A DNA stretch of 64,000 nucleotides, from the NCBI RefSeq assembly GCF_007004665.1, contig NZ_ML660055.1, positions 248,001-312,000 of the forward strand, given 5' to 3'. The notes under the pieces are model-generated. The model ran no database searches. It was not told the origin of the DNA and saw only the letters and a list, made by a program, of their open reading frames with translations. A program made the position numbers and the translations under genes. Numbering within the stretch: the stretch's first letter is position 1; every line of letters begins with the position of its first letter. Below, in pieces: positions 45,741 through 55,142 of this stretch. The DNA is from Denitrobaculum tricleocarpae (GTDB lineage Bacteria > Pseudomonadota > Alphaproteobacteria > Kiloniellales > Kiloniellaceae).

Positions 45741-47051
45741 CTAGCTCTCCGCTTCCTTGAGGGGGGCCAGAACAAGAAGACCCACAACGAAAAACACCAG
45801 AATGACCGCCATTCCCGCCTGCTGGCTGTTGGTCCAGAGCGTAACCCAACTTACCAGGGCCGGGCCGACGAAGGCCGTGGCTTTACCCGAGAAGGCGAAC
45901 AAACCGAACATCTCTGTGCGAAGATGCGCCGGTGCCAAACGGGCCATCATGGAGCGGCTGGCCGACTGGGTCGGCCCTATGAAGACGCCGATCGCGCAAC
46001 CCAGTGCGTAAAAAGAGAATTTGCTGTCAACCATCAGAATCCAGGAACAGAGGACCGTCAGGCAAACCACAGAAATGGTGATGGTCCGCTTGGCGCCGAT
46101 CCAGTCATCGATCCAGCCAAAGGCCGCTGCGCCAATCCCAGCCGTGATATTCAGCAGGATCGCGAAGATCAGAATTTCTTCCGTATCCATCCCGAATTTG
46201 GTTTTCGCGTAAATGCCCCCGAACACAAAAAGCGTGTTCAGGCCGTCGATGTAGATCATCCGCGCCAGCAGGAACCGCCCGATCTGGCCGTGAGTCGGCA
46301 ACTCCCGCAACGTCTTGAACAGCAGCCGCATGCCACGCCGAATCGCTTCGCCCGAAGACACGCCGCTCGCTTGACGGTCGGGCGTTAAGAGAAAAAGCGG
46401 GACGGCAAAAATCGCAAACCAGGCCGCGACCAGCGGCCCGGTCGCGCGGACTTCCTCTGAAGCGGATTTATCCAGACCGAAGAGTGGTTGTTCCGGAAAG
46501 ATGAGCAGGAACAGGCAGAGCACCAAGCAACCCAATCCACCTGCGTAGCCCAAGCCCCAGGCCCAACCGGACAGACGCCCCAGTTTCTGCACAGGTGCGA
46601 GATCCGGCAGCATGGCGTTGTAGAAAACCTGCCCCAATTCGAAGGCGGCATTGGCAATCCCAACCAGAATCAGCGCCCGAGCCGCCAGGGATTGATCCGG
46701 CGCGATTGTCCAGAGCGCAAATCCGCAGACCACGCAAACGACTGTAAAAACGAAAAGCCAGGGTTTGCGCGGCCCGCCCTGGTCCGCAAGGGCACCGAAG
46801 ATCGGCGCCAGAATCGCGATGGCGAGTCCGGAGATGCTGATTGCAATCCCCCATTCCCCCGTCGCCTCTTCCGGCGAGGAGGCCAGTGCAGAAGCAAAGT
46901 AGTTGGCAAAGACGAAGGTGACGATCACCGTCGGAAAGGCCGAGTTCGCCCAATCGAAGAAACACCAGGCGATCAGGGCTTTCGGACTTACTTTCCAGTC
47001 ACTGCTCTCAGCCCCGGACTCCGGTTTCTGCGGTTGGTTATGGTCGGCCAT
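45741..47051 (-). CDS. Atg22-like MFS transporter (UMF1 family)
   Basis: A 436-residue MFS protein of the COG2270/Atg22 type. Signatures are AWCFFDWANSAFPTVIVTFV near the N-terminus, LAPIFGALADQGGPRKPWL in the first inter-helix loop, and NAMLPDLAPVQKLGRLSGWA, with WGLGYAGG after it. The second half has GWIDDWIGAKRTI and GPTQSASRSMMARLAP. Yeast Atg22 exports amino acids from the vacuole; bacterial members are uncharacterised. The N-terminal 25 residues are polar and cytosolic. Divergent from the MazG-like gene. Confidence 0.88.
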   Translation of the reverse strand: MADHNQPQKPESGAESSDWKVSPKALIAWCFFDWANSAFPTVIVTFVFANYFASALASSPEEATGEWGIAISISGLAIAILAPIFGALADQGGPRKPWLFVFTVVCVVCGFALWTIAPDQSLAARALILVGIANAAFELGQVFYNAMLPDLAPVQKLGRLSGWAWGLGYAGGLGCLVLCLFLLIFPEQPLFGLDKSASEEVRATGPLVAAWFAIFAVPLFLLTPDRQASGVSSGEAIRRGMRLLFKTLRELPTHGQIGRFLLARMIYIDGLNTLFVFGGIYAKTKFGMDTEEILIFAILLNITAGIGAAAFGWIDDWIGAKRTITISVVCLTVLCSWILMVDSKFSFYALGCAIGVFIGPTQSASRSMMARLAPAHLRTEMFGLFAFSGKATAFVGPALVSWVTLWTNSQQAGMAVILVFFVVGLLVLAPLKEAES

Positions 47052-47208
47052 AAGGTTCCTTCACAGGATATCAGGAGGCGGTGTTACGACATTGCCGCCG
47101 TTTTGGCAGCGGGCTATTTTACACTGTAGTACCTGGATAAGTTCGCAGATCGCGAGCCTGCCGGACACCATTAAATTGCAATCGCCCGTCATCATAGTCA
47201 GGAACAAA

Positions 47209-47550
47209 ATGTCCTCCTTCTCGAAAGAAGCAGAAGTTTCGCGCCGGATCGAGTCCGAAGAGGTAAATCAAAAGACCATTGCCGAATGGGGCGAAGACAC
47301 ATTCGGTCCCGCCGCCAATCCGGTGGATCTGGTTACTCGCGCGCAGCAGGAATTGGCCGAGCTGGCCGAGGCCGTGCAGCAGCGGGACGTGAAAGAAGCG
47401 GCGATGGAAACCGCGGATGTCATGATTCTGCTCTATCGTCTCGCAGAGGACCTCGGCTACGACATCGAGCAGTCGATCCAGGAGAAAATGGCCATCAACC
47501 GGGCGCGCAAATGGAGTCGCGCCGGCGACGGCACCGGGAAACACATTTGA
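47209..47550 (+). CDS. MazG-like nucleotide pyrophosphohydrolase (DUF550-like)
   Basis: A 113-residue all-alpha protein. The metal site resembles the MazG/dUTPase superfamily, with acidic pairs in RAQQELAELAEAV and AAMETADVMILLYRLAEDLG. The N-terminal EEVNQKTIAEWGEDTFGP matches phage and bacterial DUF550/dATP-dGTP pyrophosphohydrolase-like proteins. A nucleotide house-cleaning role is likely. The frame is open to 46903, but that runs antisense into the MFS gene; ATG 47209 with TCAGGAAC upstream is preferred. 23 bp before the YbjQ gene. Confidence 0.78.
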   Translation: MSSFSKEAEVSRRIESEEVNQKTIAEWGEDTFGPAANPVDLVTRAQQELAELAEAVQQRDVKEAAMETADVMILLYRLAEDLGYDIEQSIQEKMAINRARKWSRAGDGTGKHI

Positions 47551-47573
47551 AGAGTTGAAGAAGGAATTCGAGC

Positions 47574-47888
47574 ATGCAGATCGTCACCACGGACTCAATC
47601 GAGGGCAAACGCATCGTCGGCTACATGGGCATCGTCAGCGGTGACGCCATCGTCGGCGCGAACATGTTCCGCGACTTCTTCGCGCGGATCCGCGACGTGG
47701 TGGGCGGCCGCGCGGGCGGCTACGAAAAGGCCCTGCGCGGCGCGAAGGAGCACGCCATGGAGGACATGGTCGCACAAGCCGAAGAACTCGGTGCGAACGC
47801 GGTCATCGGTGTCGATCTCGACTACGAAACCGTTGGCGATTCCATGCTGATGGTCAGCGCCAACGGCACGGCCGTGCGTGTCGAGTAA
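47574..47888 (+). CDS. YbjQ/UPF0145 family protein
   Basis: A 104-residue protein of the YbjQ (DUF74, heavy-metal-binding-like) family, which forms pentameric rings. Features are [20 protein letters not shown], the loop [20 protein letters not shown], and [20 protein letters not shown] with the DLDYETV strand that follows. The function is unknown despite the family name. It lies 23 bp after the MazG-like gene and is probably co-transcribed. The ribosome-binding site is AAGAAGGAATTC. Confidence 0.9.
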   Translation: MQIVTTDSIEGKRIVGYMGIVSGDAIVGANMFRDFFARIRDVVGGRAGGYEKALRGAKEHAMEDMVAQAEELGANAVIGVDLDYETVGDSMLMVSANGTAVRVE

Positions 47889-47949
47889 CGCCTTACACGC
47901 AACCGCGACCGCTCTCAAAGACCTCGGCGAAGAGCGACCGCATCACAAG

Positions 47950-50900
47950 TCAACCCTCGACCAGAGACTTGAGCTGCCTGTTGGCAACCGCAAGCATCGC
48001 CAAATCCGGATTCCCGGCGGCATTGAGTTCCGCCAGAAGCTGCTCGGTTCGGGCCACGATCGTACGGCGCTCATTCGCCCAGCTGTGAATCACCTCCTCC
48101 GCCTCGACCTTGCCCTTTACGGCATCGAGAACGCGCGATGTCAAAGCGCTCTGATGTCCATAGAGATCGTCGACAATGGCCGTGACCGCAAGCTTGTCCC
48201 AGGCTGAGTCGCTGGGCAGGCGGCGCGCGGCGCGGCGCAGCCAGTCGAACCCGAAACGGTCACCGATGGCGAAGTAGATCTTTCCGGCCTGCGCGACCGG
48301 CAGTTTGGCCTGCTGTGCCGCGGACACAACGTCCCCGGCGGCGAAGAGAAGCGGCAGGCTCGCAACCCGGCTGGCCAGCTCTTCAGGAACGCCCTTGGCC
48401 CGGTATTCCTTGGTTCGCACCGAGAGCAGACGCCGGGTCTCCAGGGACAGCATGGCCTTCAAGTCTTCGGCCAGTTCCGCAATCGGCTTGCTGTAGGTCT
48501 TGAGGTTCTTTTCGATGCCCAGGGGATGTTCGGAGTTGCGAAGGAACCAGACCGTCGCTTGCTCGATCAGGCGGCCGGTATCCACCAGCATCCCCGCCTG
48601 CACGTCGGCGCCGACCTTATTGTCGAGTGCCTCAACCTGGGCGAAGAGGTCACGCAGGCCGAAGACCTCGCAAACGATGTTATAGGCGCGTGCGATCTCG
48701 GACGCCGGCATCCCGGTCTTTTCCTTAACCTCATGAACGAAGGTAATGCCGACCCGGTTGACCATATCGTTGGTCACCACGGTCGCGATGATTTCGCGGC
48801 GCAGGCGGTGCCGGGAGATCGGCTCGGGATAGTCCTTGCCCAGGACTTTGGGGAAGTAATCGGTCAGAGCGCCGGCCATGTAGGCAGCGTCGGGCAGATC
48901 CGACGCCAAGAGCTCTTCGTAGAGTGTGATCTTGGCATAGGACAGCAGCACCGAAAGCTCCGGCCGCGTCAGGCCTGCACCCTGCTTCAGGCGCTCCGTA
49001 ATGGTCTCGTCGTCAGGCAGAAACTCGATCGCGCGATTCAAGTCGCCCTGTTTCTCGAGCACGCGCATGTAACGCGCGAAGCGGTCCAGCAGATGGGCAC
49101 CCAATCCCCAGGTGACCGTGATCGCCTGAGTCTGCAGGTAGTTGTCCCGCAGCACCAGCTCCGCCACCTCGTCGGTCATCTTTTCCAGCAGCTTGTCGCG
49201 CTGCTTGCGCGTCATATCGCCGGACTCCTCAATATCACCCAAAAGGATCTTGATGTTCACTTCGTGGTCGGAACAATCCACGCCGGCCGAGTTATCGATG
49301 GAGTCTGTGTTGCTGCGCCCGCCGTGCTGGGCATACTCGATCCGTGCAAGCTGCGTCATACCCAGATTGGCACCCTCGCCAATCACTTTGCAGCGCAGCT
49401 CCTTGGCATTGACGCGCAGCGCGTCGTTCGCCCGGTCACCCGCGTCGGCATTGGTTTCCTGGCTCGATTTCACGTAGGTGCCGATGCCGCCGAACCAAAG
49501 CAGCTCGACCTCGGACAGTAGAATTGCGCGCAGCAACTCGACAGGCGTCAGCTTGTCTTCCTTGATGTCGAACAGCGCTTTCATCTCCTTGGAGATGGTG
49601 AGCGACTTGGCGCTGCGGTCGAAGATCCCGCCGCCTTTGGAGATCAGCTTCTCGTCATAATCCGTCCAGGCCGAGCGCGGCAGTTCGAAGAGGCGCTTGC
49701 GCTCCGCGAAGGAGCTTGCCGGATCCGGATCCGGGTCCACGAAGATATGCATATGGTTGAAGGCCGCGACCATCTTGATCTGCTCGGACAGCAGCATGCC
49801 GTTGCCGAAAACGTCGCCGGACATATCGCCGACGCCGATACAGGTAAAGGTCTCGGTCTGGGTATCCTTACCCATTTCACGGAAATGGCGTTTCACCGAC
49901 TCCCAGGCACCACGGGCCGTGATGCCCATTTTCTTGTGGTCGTAACCGGCGGAACCACCCGACGCGAAGGCATCGTCGAGCCAGAAGCCATAGTCCTTGG
50001 AGACACCGTTCGCAATATCGGAGAAGGTCGCCGTTCCCTTGTCCGCGGCCACGACCAGATAGGGGTCGTCCGCATCGCGCCGGACCACGAAATCCGGCGG
50101 TGTCAGTTCACCGACCTGCAGGTTGTCGGTGATATCCAGAAGACCGCGAATGAAGGTCTTATAGCATTCGATGCCCTCGGCCAGGAGCGCCTCACGGCCC
50201 TCTTCGGCTGGCGGTGGCTGCTTGACGACGAAACCGCCCTTTGAGCCAACCGGCACGATCACCGCGTTTTTAACCTGCTGCGCCTTCACCAGCCCCAGGA
50301 TCTCGGTCCGGAAATCCTCGCGCCGGTCCGACCAGCGGAGTCCGCCGCGCGCGACCATGCCGAACCGCAGATGCACGCCTTCGATCCGCGGGCTGTAGAC
50401 GAAGATCTCACGGAACGGGCGCGGTAAAGGAAGCTCGTCGATGTTACGTGAATCCAGTTTGAACGAAAGGTAGCTTTTCGAACCGCCGTCATCGGCAATC
50501 TGGGCAAAGTTGGTCCGCAGCGTGCACTCGATGCAGTTCAGGAAACGGCGGATAATGCGATCTTCGTCCAGATTGCTGACCTGGTCCAGGAGAGCGCGGA
50601 TTTCCTCGACGATCTTCTCGGCATGGGCATCCCTCTCTTCATCACTGCGGTCGTCTCCGATGGCCTGCGCGAACCGGCACTGAAAAAGCTCGACCAGCAG
50701 ATGCGTGATTTTCGGGTTCCCGGCCAGGGTCTCTTCCATGTAAGCCTGGCTGAAGGGAATCTGAGCCTGACGCAGATACTTGCAATAGGCACGCAGGATC
50801 GTGATCTCCCGTGCCGTCAGGCCCGCTTTCAGAACCAGTCTGTTGAAGCCGTCGTTTTCCATCTCTCTGCGCCAGACCCTGGCGAAGGCTTCATGGAAAG

Positions 50901-52797
50901 CCCGCTTGATCGAGGGGATGTCGATTTCGTCGCCATCCTGAGTCACCATCTGGAAATCATGCATCCAGACCGGATTGTCGGCTTTCAGGGGATGTATACT
51001 GTAGGGATTCTCGCTGATGACCTTCAGGCCCATGTTTTCCAGCATGGGCAGAACATCGGAGAGCGGAACCGGCTGATCGGCGATATAGAGCTTGAAATGC
51101 AGGCGGTGGGCTTCGGCCTCCAGCGGGCGGTAGAGGTTCATGGAGAGGCCGCCGCTTTCATGCGCCTCGTCGATCCGCGTAACGTCGAACGCTGCGTCGT
51201 GTTCATTGAAGTGATCCTGGTAGCTGGCCGGGAAGGCCTTGGAGAAGCGGCGCAGACTGCTGATACCGCGTTCTTCGCCCCGGTCTTCGATCAAGGCTTC
51301 TTCCAGCCTGTCGACCCATGAGCGGCCGGCCTCCGCCAGCTTGTGTTCAAGGGACGCATGATCCACATCGGGGATTTCGCCCCGGGTGGTTTTCACGATG
51401 ATATGCAGACGCGCCAGGGCCTCGTCCGTGAGGTGCGTGTAAAAGGCCGTGATCGAGCCCTTGAAGGCTTCCGCAATAATCGTCTGCATACGCAGGCGCA
51501 GCGTACTGTCGTAACGGTCGCGCGGCACATAGAGCAGGCAGGATACGAAACGTTCGAAGGGATCGCGGCGCAGAAAGAGCGCGATCCGCTGACGCTCCTG
51601 AAGGTGGAGGACGCCCATCGCAGTGTCGAAAAGCTCGTCCTCAGTCGACTGAAAGAGCTCGTCGCGCGGATAGCTCTCCAGAATGTGACTCAAGGCCTTG
51701 CCGTCATGACTGCCCGGAGCGAAGCCCGAGCGTCCGATCAGATTATCGACCTTCTTTTGCAGCAACGGAATATCGCGGGGCGAACGGGAATAAGCGGCAG
51801 ACGTGAAAAGACCGATGAAGAGGCGCTCACCGACAACGTTGCCTTTGGTGTCGTACCGCTTGATCGCGACGGTATCCATATGCACGGCGCGATGCACACT
51901 GGAGCGGCTGTTTGCCTTTGTGACCCGCAGCAGATCGGATTTTTTGACGAAGTCCTGAATGTCGGCAGGCAAGCTGCCAAGATTGCGCAAGCCGTCGAAA
52001 ACCTGAAACGCAGTATCGCGCAGAACGCCGAGACCAACGTCGTCCAGGACTTTGGAGACGGCCTTCTGCCCCTTGCCTTCGAAGCGGTATTCGCGGTAGC
52101 CGAGATAGGTGAAGTGATCGTCATTGAGCCATTTCAGGAACGCGACGCCTTCTTTGATCTCGGCTTCGGGAATGGAGGGCGGACTTTTCTCTAGGTCCGA
52201 GATGATCCCGGTCATCTGGCTGCGCATGGATTGCCAGTCATCCACGGCAACGCGCACATCCTGCAGCACCTTTTCCAGACGGTCCCGGAACTCGGCCTGC
52301 TGCTCGGCGGGCTGCTCGCTGATTTGAAGCTGCATGACCGACTCACGGCCATCGCCTTTGATGTCGTCAAAGAGCGTTTTCAGTTTGCCTTTTGCGTCGC
52401 GCTCCACCCTGATCATCGGATGGATGACCAGGAAGACCTCGGCTTCGAGCTGTCCGATGGCCGCGGTCACGGAGTCGACCAGGAACGGCATGTCGTCGTT
52501 GATGATTTCGACGATGGTGTGCGAAGACTTCCAGCCGAACTCTTCGGGCCGGGGGTTGTAGACCCGGACCTTGGCCTCCCCCTTGCCGCGTTGCTGCGCC
52601 TGTCCCCAGAGCGACAGTGCGGCACCGTAAAGATTGTCTAGGGATTCATCGACAAGATCATCCGGAGCAACGTTGGCATAAAGCTGTTTGATAAAGCGAA
52701 CGGCATGATCCGCGCGCTTTTTTTCAAGACGTTTTGCCGCCCGCTTGCAAAGGGTCTCGATGATTTCCGACTTATGCTCTTCGGCATGAGTTGCCAT
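47950..52797 (-). CDS. gdhB: NAD-dependent glutamate dehydrogenase, large (about 180 kDa) type
   Basis: A 1615-residue enzyme of the L-GDH180 class that oxidatively deaminates glutamate to 2-oxoglutarate with NAD. The N-terminal 700 residues contain ACT-like regulatory segments (VEIINDDMPFLVDSVTAAIG). The catalytic core has GMVARGGLRWSDRREDFRTE, QVKNAVIVPVGSKGGFVVKQ with the catalytic lysines, and the Rossmann part CIGVGDMSGDVFGNGMLLS. A helical C-terminal domain follows. Length is normal (about 1600). The gene is single, with 404 bp of non-coding DNA upstream. It probably supplies carbon from amino acids to the TCA cycle. Confidence 0.96.
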   Translation of the reverse strand: MATHAEEHKSEIIETLCKRAAKRLEKKRADHAVRFIKQLYANVAPDDLVDESLDNLYGAALSLWGQAQQRGKGEAKVRVYNPRPEEFGWKSSHTIVEIINDDMPFLVDSVTAAIGQLEAEVFLVIHPMIRVERDAKGKLKTLFDDIKGDGRESVMQLQISEQPAEQQAEFRDRLEKVLQDVRVAVDDWQSMRSQMTGIISDLEKSPPSIPEAEIKEGVAFLKWLNDDHFTYLGYREYRFEGKGQKAVSKVLDDVGLGVLRDTAFQVFDGLRNLGSLPADIQDFVKKSDLLRVTKANSRSSVHRAVHMDTVAIKRYDTKGNVVGERLFIGLFTSAAYSRSPRDIPLLQKKVDNLIGRSGFAPGSHDGKALSHILESYPRDELFQSTEDELFDTAMGVLHLQERQRIALFLRRDPFERFVSCLLYVPRDRYDSTLRLRMQTIIAEAFKGSITAFYTHLTDEALARLHIIVKTTRGEIPDVDHASLEHKLAEAGRSWVDRLEEALIEDRGEERGISSLRRFSKAFPASYQDHFNEHDAAFDVTRIDEAHESGGLSMNLYRPLEAEAHRLHFKLYIADQPVPLSDVLPMLENMGLKVISENPYSIHPLKADNPVWMHDFQMVTQDGDEIDIPSIKRAFHEAFARVWRREMENDGFNRLVLKAGLTAREITILRAYCKYLRQAQIPFSQAYMEETLAGNPKITHLLVELFQCRFAQAIGDDRSDEERDAHAEKIVEEIRALLDQVSNLDEDRIIRRFLNCIECTLRTNFAQIADDGGSKSYLSFKLDSRNIDELPLPRPFREIFVYSPRIEGVHLRFGMVARGGLRWSDRREDFRTEILGLVKAQQVKNAVIVPVGSKGGFVVKQPPPAEEGREALLAEGIECYKTFIRGLLDITDNLQVGELTPPDFVVRRDADDPYLVVAADKGTATFSDIANGVSKDYGFWLDDAFASGGSAGYDHKKMGITARGAWESVKRHFREMGKDTQTETFTCIGVGDMSGDVFGNGMLLSEQIKMVAAFNHMHIFVDPDPDPASSFAERKRLFELPRSAWTDYDEKLISKGGGIFDRSAKSLTISKEMKALFDIKEDKLTPVELLRAILLSEVELLWFGGIGTYVKSSQETNADAGDRANDALRVNAKELRCKVIGEGANLGMTQLARIEYAQHGGRSNTDSIDNSAGVDCSDHEVNIKILLGDIEESGDMTRKQRDKLLEKMTDEVAELVLRDNYLQTQAITVTWGLGAHLLDRFARYMRVLEKQGDLNRAIEFLPDDETITERLKQGAGLTRPELSVLLSYAKITLYEELLASDLPDAAYMAGALTDYFPKVLGKDYPEPISRHRLRREIIATVVTNDMVNRVGITFVHEVKEKTGMPASEIARAYNIVCEVFGLRDLFAQVEALDNKVGADVQAGMLVDTGRLIEQATVWFLRNSEHPLGIEKNLKTYSKPIAELAEDLKAMLSLETRRLLSVRTKEYRAKGVPEELASRVASLPLLFAAGDVVSAAQQAKLPVAQAGKIYFAIGDRFGFDWLRRAARRLPSDSAWDKLAVTAIVDDLYGHQSALTSRVLDAVKGKVEAEEVIHSWANERRTIVARTEQLLAELNAAGNPDLAMLAVANRQLKSLVEG

Positions 52798-53201
52798 TTT
52801 CGCGCTCCCCCCGGAATGCGGGCCGCTTGATGTGCGTGCTGCCCGTTGTTCGTGTCACCTCAATTGAGGCTATAGCATTCTTTGGTTAATGGGGAGTAGC
52901 TATCAGAAGGAATTGAGTTTTTACAGGAAAACCGAGTCAGGTTTTCGTAGGCCGGCGGCCCTTGCCGCAAAGGCCAAAGCGCGATCCCTGGGGCCCGCTC
53001 AACTCTCTGTCTCGGGTTAAACCAGATATTAAACCTATTGTGGCTTACTGCCGGCTGGTTTGGAAAACGCACTCAGCCGGCCGGGAACCTGCTGAAATTC
53101 AAAAGCTTTTCCAGATTACGGCGGCCCAGGCAGACCACCAGGGAATCAAGGGCCGCCCAAATGAGCCATGCGAGATCAGACGGTAAGCGGTCGGAACTGA
53201 T
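52798..53201. other. Intergenic region upstream of NAD-GDH
   Basis: A 404-bp gap with the gdhB promoter region. It contains a small hairpin GAAAACC-GAGTCA-GGTTTTC at 52927-52946. Short frames here have no credible starts or composition, and no RNA gene was recognised. Confidence 0.4.
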
Positions 53202-53372
53202 ATGAGCAACAGTGAACCTGAGGCGGACTTTGAGTTCGCCGCGGCAGGCAGTTCGGGGGGCGGATACAAGCGCTCCTGGCGTGCAATTGTGACGTCAATC
53301 GTGACCATTGCAACCGGGACGGTGGCCGTTGGCTTGGGCCTTCTCTACCTTCTGGTTTCGGCGCCTCATTAA
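53202..53372 (+). CDS. Small single-pass membrane protein (56 aa)
   Basis: A 56-residue frame starting MSNSEPEADFEFAAAGSSGG, followed by a basic stretch GYKRSWRAI and one hydrophobic helix (about 34-52, VTIATGTVAVGLGLLYLLVS), ending APH. The positive residues before the helix predict an N-in topology. Composition and codon use look like the genome's real genes. The ribosome-binding site is weak (CGGAAC). No homologue is recognised and the function is unknown. Confidence 0.5.
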   Translation: MSNSEPEADFEFAAAGSSGGGYKRSWRAIVTSIVTIATGTVAVGLGLLYLLVSAPH

Positions 53373-53473
53373 TCAGCCGGCGAGACGCCGTGGAACCTTG
53401 CAACGGACTATTCAGATACCTGCTACAGGTGATAAATTCATAACCGTTCTATTAATTGAGTTAGTCTAGCGAA

Positions 53474-54001
53474 GTGAAAAACACGCGACAGGATCGAAGA
53501 GGCCTGCGCTTTTCCGGTCGCCGTCTCAGCCAGAAAAGAACCCTGCAGGTTATTGGCTGCGGTGAGCCGTTACCCGAATCCGCGGACATCAAGCTGACGC
53601 GAATGCTGAGCTATTGGCGGTCTCTCGCCAACCCGGGCGACTTTCCGACCCGAAACGCCATCGACCCTCTTTCGATCCCTGAACTACTTCCCTACATACT
53701 GCTACTTGATGTTGAAAATCAGGATTTCCGCTTCCGGCTCGTGGGGGAAGCCGTCAACGCGCGTTACGGCGGACAAATCAAGGGACAAAGCCTGACCGAG
53801 CTGCTTGAGGGAAAGATCCTGGCCGAAACCCTGGATGAGCATTTTTGCTGTGTCGGCCATATCGCACCGGTCTTCACCCGCAATACCATCTACACCATCG
53901 ACAGTGAAGATATGAAGCTTTATCAGCGGCTGATACTTCCCTTGTCAGGCAACGGGACAGACGTCGAATCCATTGCGGGCGTCATGCATTTCGAGGCGTG
54001 A
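53474..54001 (+). CDS. PAS_5-type single-domain protein
   Basis: A 175-residue PF07310-like protein. A polar, basic lead of about 40 residues precedes MLSYWRSLANPGDFPTRNAI, then LSIPELLPYILLLDVENQDF and the core FRFRLVGEAVNARYGGQIKG. The final strands YQRLILPLSGNG complete the domain. No catalytic or DNA-binding domain is attached. The GTG start at 53474 has a poor ribosome-binding site, and an internal start closer to residue 44 is possible. A second copy of the family lies at 54435. Role unknown, probably sensory. Confidence 0.7.
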   Translation: MKNTRQDRRGLRFSGRRLSQKRTLQVIGCGEPLPESADIKLTRMLSYWRSLANPGDFPTRNAIDPLSIPELLPYILLLDVENQDFRFRLVGEAVNARYGGQIKGQSLTELLEGKILAETLDEHFCCVGHIAPVFTRNTIYTIDSEDMKLYQRLILPLSGNGTDVESIAGVMHFEA

Positions 54002-54434
54002 GGCCGCCCGTGCATTGGATCAAAGTAAGGTCCATTCAAGGATCGGTCTCGGGTATCTATTCAACCCTCAGGTGATAGTGACGCTCGACGCAGAGAGGTT
54101 TCATCAGGACACTGCCGAAGACAATTTCTACGCGCATATTCCAGCACTATCTTGCCGAGAAAATTGAATTTTTAGGATATCATTCACCATTTCGGCCTAG
54201 CTTTGAGACCGCCATGGATTTAATCTAATTGAAGTGTATATTTTTTGGAAAGGTCAAATCTCTTTTTTACAACTGACACTTAGCCATCGATCAACTCTGG
54301 TGGTGTGTAGTTTGCCAAGCCCGTATCGGCGGATTGAAATCGCAAGGAGACTTTTCCGGCAATCCGGCACGGTTGATCAGATCGGACCGCGTGATCTGGG
54401 AAGGTCGAAAGTAGAAAAAGTAAGGAAATAAGCG
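54002..54434. other. AT-rich intergenic region between the two PAS_5 genes
   Basis: A 433-bp stretch clearly more AT-rich than its neighbours, with runs of A and T at 54130-54290. Frames within it are short and unconvincing. The last 15 bp give a good ribosome-binding site (AAGGAAAT) for the next gene. Nothing else is seen. Confidence 0.5.
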
Positions 54435-54944
54435 ATGTATTCCGTCACTGTCACAAGTGATACGGCGGAAAATCAGGTTTCGGATACCCTCCCGGAACAG
54501 GCGGAAGAGCATCTGAAATGGGCTGTCCGCTATTGGGATGAACATCGGGGCCATCGAGCAATGCCCGCCCGCGGCGATGTCGATCCAATGGATTTTCCAC
54601 GACTGCTTCCGACGACCTATCTGCTTGAACGAACACCCAATGACAACTTCATAGTGCGCGTTGCCGGGACCCGCTTCCGCGAGGTCTACGGGCGCGAAGT
54701 CACCGGTGAGAAAATCAGCGAATTCATCCCCAGCGACTCGGGCAGGGATTTCCATCATGATGTCGAGTTATGCTGCAAACATATCGGCCCGGTGTTTCGC
54801 GATGGCCGCGCCAACTGGCGCCCTTCGGGTGTGGCCACCCGGTTTCAGCGGGTCATGCTGCCGCTTGGCGATCGCGATAGCTTCGTCGATCACCTGCTTG
54901 GCTTTGCGATCTTTTTCGATGAAGACGGCGTCCCAGAAATCTAA
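54435..54944 (+). CDS. PAS_5-type single-domain protein
   Basis: A 169-residue protein of the same family as the one at 53474. It has the lead HLKWAVRYWDEHRGHRAMPA, then VDPMDFPRLLPTTYLLERTP and the PAS core FIVRVAGTRFREVYGREVTG. It ends FQRVMLPLGDRDSFVDHLLG. The start ATG 54435 is preceded by AAGGAAATAAGCG. Sequence similarity to the upstream copy is modest, so the pair is not a fresh duplication. It is followed by repeat copy 4. The signal sensed is unknown. Confidence 0.75.
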   Translation: MYSVTVTSDTAENQVSDTLPEQAEEHLKWAVRYWDEHRGHRAMPARGDVDPMDFPRLLPTTYLLERTPNDNFIVRVAGTRFREVYGREVTGEKISEFIPSDSGRDFHHDVELCCKHIGPVFRDGRANWRPSGVATRFQRVMLPLGDRDSFVDHLLGFAIFFDEDGVPEI

Positions 54945-55003
54945 AGCCGAAATCCAGACCAAAAACCCAGAGCGGATATTGAGCAGCCCGGCAGCAGATA
55001 CCC

Positions 55004-55142
55004 TAGAGCGCGTCATGTTTTAACGGAAACACTCTGTGTTTTCGCTAAAACATGTGAACCCGCTCTACATCAAACAGTTAGAGCAGACTCACCGGTACGA
55101 CGGATCGCCGAAGGCGATTCCATCTAAACCGGGTCTGCTCTA
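55004..55142 (-). repeat. Dispersed composite palindromic repeat, copy 4 (full, 139 bp, inverted)
   Basis: Read on the minus strand this is module A (55142-55079), a 11-12 nt linker and module B (55067-55004). It differs from copy 3 at two positions only (GACCCGG for GATCCGG; CTTCGGC for CTTGGGC). Both ends are part of CTAG. Its minus-strand first three bases, TAG at 55142-55140, are the stop codon of the M24-family gene. It lies between convergent genes and can fold into two strong hairpins, so a terminator role is plausible. Confidence 0.92.
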
